Assembly: GCA_001516065.1 (NCBI GenBank)
Contig: LOEV01000206.1
Coordinates: forward strand, 1 to 39,365
Length of the DNA: 39,365 bases
Origin: Alphaproteobacteria bacterium BRH_c36
GTDB taxonomy: Bacteria; Pseudomonadota; Alphaproteobacteria; Rhizobiales; Hyphomicrobiaceae
Reading direction: 5' to 3'
Made by a program: the position numbers and the translations under genes. Every line of letters begins with the position of its first letter. Position 1 is the stretch's first letter. Shown here in pieces: positions 35,332-39,365 of this stretch. A model generated the notes under the pieces. It saw only the letters and a list, made by a program, of their open reading frames with translations. It was not told the origin of the DNA and did no database searches.

Positions 35332-36192
35332 ATGATAGGTCGCTGGGTTCTGCTGCTCGCACTCGCCACCCTTCCCGGCGCCGCCTCCGCGGCAGGGACG
35401 GCTTGTGTCCCCTACAAGGTCGACACCGGCCTGCTCAATATTTCAAAGGATATCGGCGGCACTACGTATATCGACGTTATGGTTGGCGGTGATACGGCCT
35501 GCGTAACGAAGGAGGACAAATTCGAAGGCCGCGATTGGGGATATGTCATCCACAAGCTCGAGGACTCCGACCAGACGACCGCCGTCGAAGGCTGGGCGCC
35601 GATGCGCTACCTGAAGAGCCTTTCGGATGGCGACCGGAAGAATAGTGAAAGCGACTCGGCGCAAGGCGAATGCCGGCGCTACCTGCCCATGCTCGACCAA
35701 ACCGTCTCATGCGAAGGAACGAAGACCGCTGCTCAAGGCGAAGACGACAACACGATGGCGAATCGCGAACCTGTCCAGAAGGATCGGGTGGCGCGTGCGC
35801 CGGACCCCAAGCCGCAGCCGAAACCGACTGCCGCCAGCCCGCCCAGCCAGTCGCCAGAGCCGAAGGCGCGGCAAACCGCGAACGACGATAGCGGCAGCGA
35901 CAGCGACGAACTCCGCTATAAACAGCCTGTGCCGTTTGGACCCTACCCGGTCAACGGGCTGTCGTTGGAGCAGTTGATCGAGACCGTGCCGTTGTTTGCT
36001 CCGATCGAAGGCTTGCCCGATGAACTATGGAAGAAGAGCTGCGCGACCTGCCACAAATGGAACAAGGACCGCTTGTGCGAGCAGGGCAAGACGTACGCGA
36101 AAAGCGCCAAGGACGTGTTGCGCCACCAGCACCCCATGGGCGGGGCATTCAAGATTGCGCTGATGAAATGGTCCATGTCCGGCTGCAATTGA
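35332..36192 (+). CDS. Exported protein with SH3-like N-terminus and cytochrome c type CXXCH domain
   Basis: 286 residues from ATG 35332, with GGGAAG upstream and a signal peptide at once (MIGRWVLLLALATLPGAASA-AG). Residues 25-100 look like a bacterial SH3 fold (WGYVIHKLED, VEGWAPMRYLKSL). A Pro/Lys/Ser linker (150-195) leads to a 90-residue C-terminal domain with a heme-binding CATCH (237-241), a later HPMGG (Met269 a candidate sixth ligand) and two further Cys (249, 285). It is probably a periplasmic or membrane-anchored monoheme protein; heme attachment is inferred from the motif. The YceI-OmpA gene starts 59 bp downstream. Confidence 0.75.
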   Translation: MIGRWVLLLALATLPGAASAAGTACVPYKVDTGLLNISKDIGGTTYIDVMVGGDTACVTKEDKFEGRDWGYVIHKLEDSDQTTAVEGWAPMRYLKSLSDGDRKNSESDSAQGECRRYLPMLDQTVSCEGTKTAAQGEDDNTMANREPVQKDRVARAPDPKPQPKPTAASPPSQSPEPKARQTANDDSGSDSDELRYKQPVPFGPYPVNGLSLEQLIETVPLFAPIEGLPDELWKKSCATCHKWNKDRLCEQGKTYAKSAKDVLRHQHPMGGAFKIALMKWSMSGCN

Positions 36193-36251
36193 GCTCACAG
36201 GCAAGACCGATGATCGCTTCGATACGACTTGGTTCGACTGGGGGAAACGAC

Positions 36252-37313
36252 ATGACGATTGCACTGATTCGCGGATTTTTCGCTGTGGGCGTGCTGGCCG
36301 CGGGTCTTTTTTCCGGCCATGCGAATGCCAAGGATTTGCTAAGTCAGGAGTGGGTGCTGAACCCGCGCCTGTCAAACGTCTACATGCAGACCGTGAAAAA
36401 GAACGAGGTTTTCGAGACCCACCAGTTCAACGCCGTCGAGGGCGGCGTCACAGAAGACGGCAACGCAGTCATTAATATCCAGCTCGAATCGATCGACACG
36501 CACCACGACTTGCGCAATGTGCGCATGCGGTTTCTGCTGTTCGAGACGTTCAAATTCCCCGAGGCGCAGATAACCGCGAACATCAACAAGTCGAAGCTGG
36601 AGAATCTGACCGGCCAGACCCGGATCCCCTATCTGTTGGATTTCACGGTGGGCATGCATGGCCTGGAAAAAGAGTTCCAGGCTCCGGTGTGGGTCACGCT
36701 GATCAACGATACTACGGTATCGGTTGCAACCATCAAGCCGGTCATCGTCGCGGCGAAAGACTTCGGACTTGAAGGCAACGTCGGCAAGCTCGCCGAGCTG
36801 GTCGGCGGAATACTTATCGCTCCGGGAGCTTCCATTACGTTCGATCTGGTGTTTGGAACGGGAGAAGCAAAACCGGAGCTGGAAAGCGCGCGCGCCGAAC
36901 GCCAAAAGCTTCGTGCCAAGGAAGCATCCGACAATATCACCGCCGAAGCCTGCGAAAACCGGTTGGAAGTCATCTCGCAGACGAACGCGATCTATTTCCG
37001 CAGCGGCAGCGCTCAGCTCGACGACAAGAGCCGGCCGCTGCTCGATAGCCTCGCCGATATCGCCAACCGCTGCCCGGAGGTGGAAAAGATCACTGTGGAG
37101 GGGCATACCGACACGGTCGGGTTGTCGAATTCAAATCAGCGGCTTTCCGAACAGAGGGCGCAGTCGGTGGTGGAGTTCTTGACGGGCAAGGGCGTCGGCG
37201 GGAACCGCATCAGATCGGCTGGCTACGGCGACAGCCGCCCGGTCGCTTCGAACGACACCGAGAACAACCGGGCGAAGAACCGCCGCATCGAGTTCAAGGT
37301 GACGAAGGACTGA
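36252..37313 (+). CDS. YceI-like domain fused to OmpA peptidoglycan-binding domain
   Basis: 353 residues from ATG 36252, preceded by GGGGGA; earlier in-frame starts lack a signal peptide. The signal is FAVGVLAAGLFSGHANA-KD. Residues about 35-200 follow the YceI pattern: an N-terminal strand then VEGGVTEDGNAVINIQLESI, DTHHDLRNVRMRFLLF, KFPEAQITANI, lipocalin-like and in this family able to bind isoprenoids or amides. After an Ala/Lys/Glu linker, the OmpA C-domain has AIYFRSGSAQLDD, VEGHTDTVGL, LSEQRAQSVVEFL and NRAKNRRIEFKV, which binds peptidoglycan. It should be a periplasmic protein held at the wall. Its last 20 bp overlap the convergent transglutaminase gene. Confidence 0.87.
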   Translation: MTIALIRGFFAVGVLAAGLFSGHANAKDLLSQEWVLNPRLSNVYMQTVKKNEVFETHQFNAVEGGVTEDGNAVINIQLESIDTHHDLRNVRMRFLLFETFKFPEAQITANINKSKLENLTGQTRIPYLLDFTVGMHGLEKEFQAPVWVTLINDTTVSVATIKPVIVAAKDFGLEGNVGKLAELVGGILIAPGASITFDLVFGTGEAKPELESARAERQKLRAKEASDNITAEACENRLEVISQTNAIYFRSGSAQLDDKSRPLLDSLADIANRCPEVEKITVEGHTDTVGLSNSNQRLSEQRAQSVVEFLTGKGVGGNRIRSAGYGDSRPVASNDTENNRAKNRRIEFKVTKD

Positions 37314-38166
37314 CCTCAACCTGTACATCCATATGTTCGAAAGCATCCGGGTTTCCAACGAAGCTGCCGGAGATGGGCATTGTCTGGCGGATGTGACGCC
37401 CGACGGCGACAGGAATAAGATTGAACCCGCCGACGCTGCGGTTGGTGGGGTCAAATACAATCCAACCTGCTCCAGGCACATAGACTTCGGCCCATGCATG
37501 CGTCGAGCCTGCACCTTTTGACCCCACGGCATCCTGGCCGGGGTCGTACAGGTAGCCCGACACGATCCGTGCGCCGAAACCGAGACTACGCACCGCATCT
37601 ACAAAAAGGACTGCGAAGTCGCGGCACGAACCTTTATCGCGGTCGAGGGTGATCGAGGGAGACTGGGCTTCGTCGTTCTCGCGATATTCATAGCCGATCC
37701 GTGCGGCAACGCCCGCAGACAAGTCCTTCAGCAATGCGAGTGTATCGGTCGGGCTTCCGGCGACAAATCCCGATGCCCAGTCCCGGAGTCGTCCTTCAGA
37801 GTCTAGATAAGCTTGAAGCCGCAACGCCCCGAGATCGGCCATCTCATCTTCGGTCAACAGAAATGGGTAGTTCGCGGCAGAAGCCGCGATATCGAATACG
37901 GGCCAGCGTTCAACATCGAGAGTCAGCTCCGCAATGCTGTTGATGACAAGTTCGTTCGACGGCTCTTGAAACGTGGCGGTCGCTACAGCGTTGCCAAAAA
38001 CGTCATGCGCCCATGTGACGGCCGCTGCTGGCGCGATCACAAGCTCATGCGACAAGAGACGCAGACTGCGGCTCTCACGGGGGCGAAGCATCAACTTGTG
38101 CTGGCCGAATTCGAGCGGTTCCCGGTAGCGGTAGGCCGTCCTGTGGTGAATCTGGATCCTGGTCAA
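37294..38166 (-). CDS. Transglutaminase-like cysteine protease family protein
   Basis: 290 residues from TTG 38166, chosen because GGAGG sits six bases upstream; an ATG at 38193 would add nine residues with no good binding site. The N-terminus has the family beta-region (IQIHHRTAYRYREPLEFGQH, KLMLRPRESR). The catalytic triad is visible as Cys in KGSCRDFA, His in STHAWAEVYVPG and Asp in VFDPTNRSVGG. Bacterial members of this group are cytoplasmic and of unclear function, acting perhaps as peptidases or amide hydrolases. There is no signal peptide. Confidence 0.88.
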   Translation of the reverse strand: MTRIQIHHRTAYRYREPLEFGQHKLMLRPRESRSLRLLSHELVIAPAAAVTWAHDVFGNAVATATFQEPSNELVINSIAELTLDVERWPVFDIAASAANYPFLLTEDEMADLGALRLQAYLDSEGRLRDWASGFVAGSPTDTLALLKDLSAGVAARIGYEYRENDEAQSPSITLDRDKGSCRDFAVLFVDAVRSLGFGARIVSGYLYDPGQDAVGSKGAGSTHAWAEVYVPGAGWIVFDPTNRSVGGFNLIPVAVGRHIRQTMPISGSFVGNPDAFEHMDVQVEVSPSSP

Positions 38167-38247
38167 ATGCTGCCTCCACGCGGAAGCTACCATAGAGAAT
38201 CTGGCGCAGTCGCGCAAAAGTAGCGTCCGACAACTCTCGCCTATCGC

Positions 38248-39365
38248 TCACAAAAACGAATACGGATCGACATCGACTGCGAGTCGGTTGTCGCCCTTCA
38301 GCGGCGGCAGGCGGGAAAGCCATTCGCGCAGATAACTTTGCATGTCGATTTCGCGCGGAGCCTTGACCAGAATCCGCCAGCGATGGCGGCCGCGGATTAC
38401 CGCGATTGGCGCTTCTGCGGGACCGAGCACCTGGATGCGTTCGGCGGCCGGCGCCCGAATGGCAATTTCACGGGCGATCCGTTCCGCGGCCGCCTTATCG
38501 CGCGAGGAGACGACAAGGGCGGCGAGGCGCCCGTAGGGCGGCAGCATGCCGGCCTGACGTTGGGCGATCTCACGTTCCAGGAACGCTTCGCGGTCACCGG
38601 AGATGATGGCGGCCATCACCGGGTGCTCCGGCAGGTGCGTCTGGATGTAGGCGCGGCCCCGGATCAGCGCGCGCCCAGCGCGGCCCGTCACCTGATGCAG
38701 CAATTGGAACGTGCGCTCGCCGGCACGCGGATCCGCGCCTTGTGCAAGCCCCAGATCGCCATCGACGATGCCGACGAGATTGAGGTTTGGGAAATGGTGC
38801 CCCTTGGCGACCAGCTGCGTGCCGATGATGATGTCGGCGTCGCCGGCCTCGATCGACTTTATCACCTGTCGCATCTCGGTGAGGCCGGGGATCAGGTCGG
38901 ACGACAGCAAAGCGATGCGTGCCTGCGGATAGCGCTCGGCGACTTCCTCGGCGACGCGCTCGACGCCGGGGCCGCAGGCAGTCATTGTGCCTTCCTCTCC
39001 GCATTTCTGGCATTTGTCGGGGACCGGGAGGGAGAAGCCGCAATGGTGGCAATCGAGGCGCTTCTTGAAGCGGTGCTCGACCAGCCAGGCGGTGCACTGC
39101 GGGCATTCGAGCCGATGACCGCAAGCGCGGCACAGCGTCAGCGGCGCGTAACCGCGGCGGTTGAGGAAAAGCAGGCTTTGCTGGCCGCGCTCGAGGCATT
39201 CGGCGATTTCGGCGGCAAGGCGCGGGGCCAGCCAGCGGCCCTTGTCGGGCTGCTCCTTGCGCAGGTCGATGGCCTCGATCTCGGGCAGTTCGGTGCCTGA
39301 AAAGCGGCCCGGCAGGACGAGATGGCGGTATTTGCCCGAGCGCGCATTGACGTGGGTTTCGATGG
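38248..39365 (-). CDS. priA: Primosomal replication protein N' (PriA), C-terminal part
   Basis: The frame is open from the window edge to the stop at 38248 (about 371 residues), the N-terminal part lying outside. Visible: SGKYRHLVLPGRFSGTELPE, the helicase segment LLFLNRRGYAPLTLCRACGH, the zinc-binding cysteines (RACG, ECPQC, DCHHCG, KCQKCG), then ACGPGVERVAEEVAERYPQA, IIIGTQLVAKGHHFPNL and QVTGRAGRALIRG. PriA restarts stalled replication forks. In alphaproteobacteria it is usually close to atpH; here five genes intervene. The C-terminus looks complete (ending DVDPYSFL). Confidence 0.95.
   Translation of the reverse strand, partial: IETHVNARSGKYRHLVLPGRFSGTELPEIEAIDLRKEQPDKGRWLAPRLAAEIAECLERGQQSLLFLNRRGYAPLTLCRACGHRLECPQCTAWLVEHRFKKRLDCHHCGFSLPVPDKCQKCGEEGTMTACGPGVERVAEEVAERYPQARIALLSSDLIPGLTEMRQVIKSIEAGDADIIIGTQLVAKGHHFPNLNLVGIVDGDLGLAQGADPRAGERTFQLLHQVTGRAGRALIRGRAYIQTHLPEHPVMAAIISGDREAFLEREIAQRQAGMLPPYGRLAALVVSSRDKAAAERIAREIAIRAPAAERIQVLGPAEAPIAVIRGRHRWRILVKAPREIDMQSYLREWLSRLPPLKGDNRLAVDVDPYSFL

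Noticed and set aside
38248-38985. A separate 245-residue gene beginning at an internal ATG of priA
   Set aside because: The frame stays open to the window edge, and upstream codons encode the PriA zinc-finger region, so it is one partial gene.

Overview
The window looks like a chromosomal segment of a GC-rich alphaproteobacterium, most likely of the order Hyphomicrobiales. The evidence is the F1 ATP synthase operon (atpH-A-G-D-C) with priA nearby, the envC-ctpA-rppH string, and the hbd-etfA-etfB-cobO-HIG1 string, all arrangements familiar from rhizobia and their relatives. An intracellular polyhydroxyalkanoate depolymerase fits the same lifestyle. Genus cannot be fixed from the sequence alone. 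No rRNA, tRNA, CRISPR array, intact insertion sequence or prophage was seen.

Region 1 (1-5504) is an exported-protein block: the end of a Pro-rich repeat protein with a Trp-rich C-terminus, a subtilisin-like S8 protease with EF-hand-like calcium loops, and a thermolysin-like M4 protease, all on the plus strand. Converging on them is a Tat-exported protein resembling a lysozyme-like family. Region 2 (5505-10563) holds an AsmA-family protein, the PHA depolymerase and a short-chain dehydrogenase. Region 3 (10564-16854) is a complete TonB-dependent uptake locus: exbB, two exbD paralogues, tonB and an outer-membrane receptor, with a divergent conserved exported protein. One ExbD carries Asn where the proton-path Asp is expected. 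A perfect 31-bp palindrome lies ahead of the receptor gene.

Region 4 (16938-23090) is core metabolism: a PNPOx-like flavoprotein, a second short-chain dehydrogenase, 3-hydroxybutyryl-CoA dehydrogenase and both electron-transfer flavoprotein subunits, which together suggest acyl-CoA or hydroxybutyrate oxidation feeding the quinone pool. A rhomboid protease, cobalamin adenosyltransferase and a 62-residue HIG1-type membrane protein follow. Region 5 (23091-27755) has the cell-wall pair envC-ctpA, rppH and a tiny exported protein.

Region 6 (27800-33363) is the F1 ATP synthase operon on the minus strand, unusual in having a small zinc-ribbon-like gene between atpD and atpC. Region 7 (33644-39365) has an alpha/beta hydrolase-OsmC fusion preceded by two identical tandem hairpins, an exported SH3-like protein ending in a cytochrome c type CXXCH domain, a YceI-OmpA fusion, a transglutaminase and the C-terminal part of priA.

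The least ordinary signal is a scattered family of 74-79 bp palindromic elements with CTAGTGT ends (22193, 23384, 23476, 27177). They look like non-autonomous mobile elements in two sequence subfamilies. The other leading leads are the TonB locus (Asn-ExbD, palindrome, acidic receptor loop), the zinc-ribbon gene inside the atp operon, and the cytochrome-like/YceI-OmpA envelope pair.
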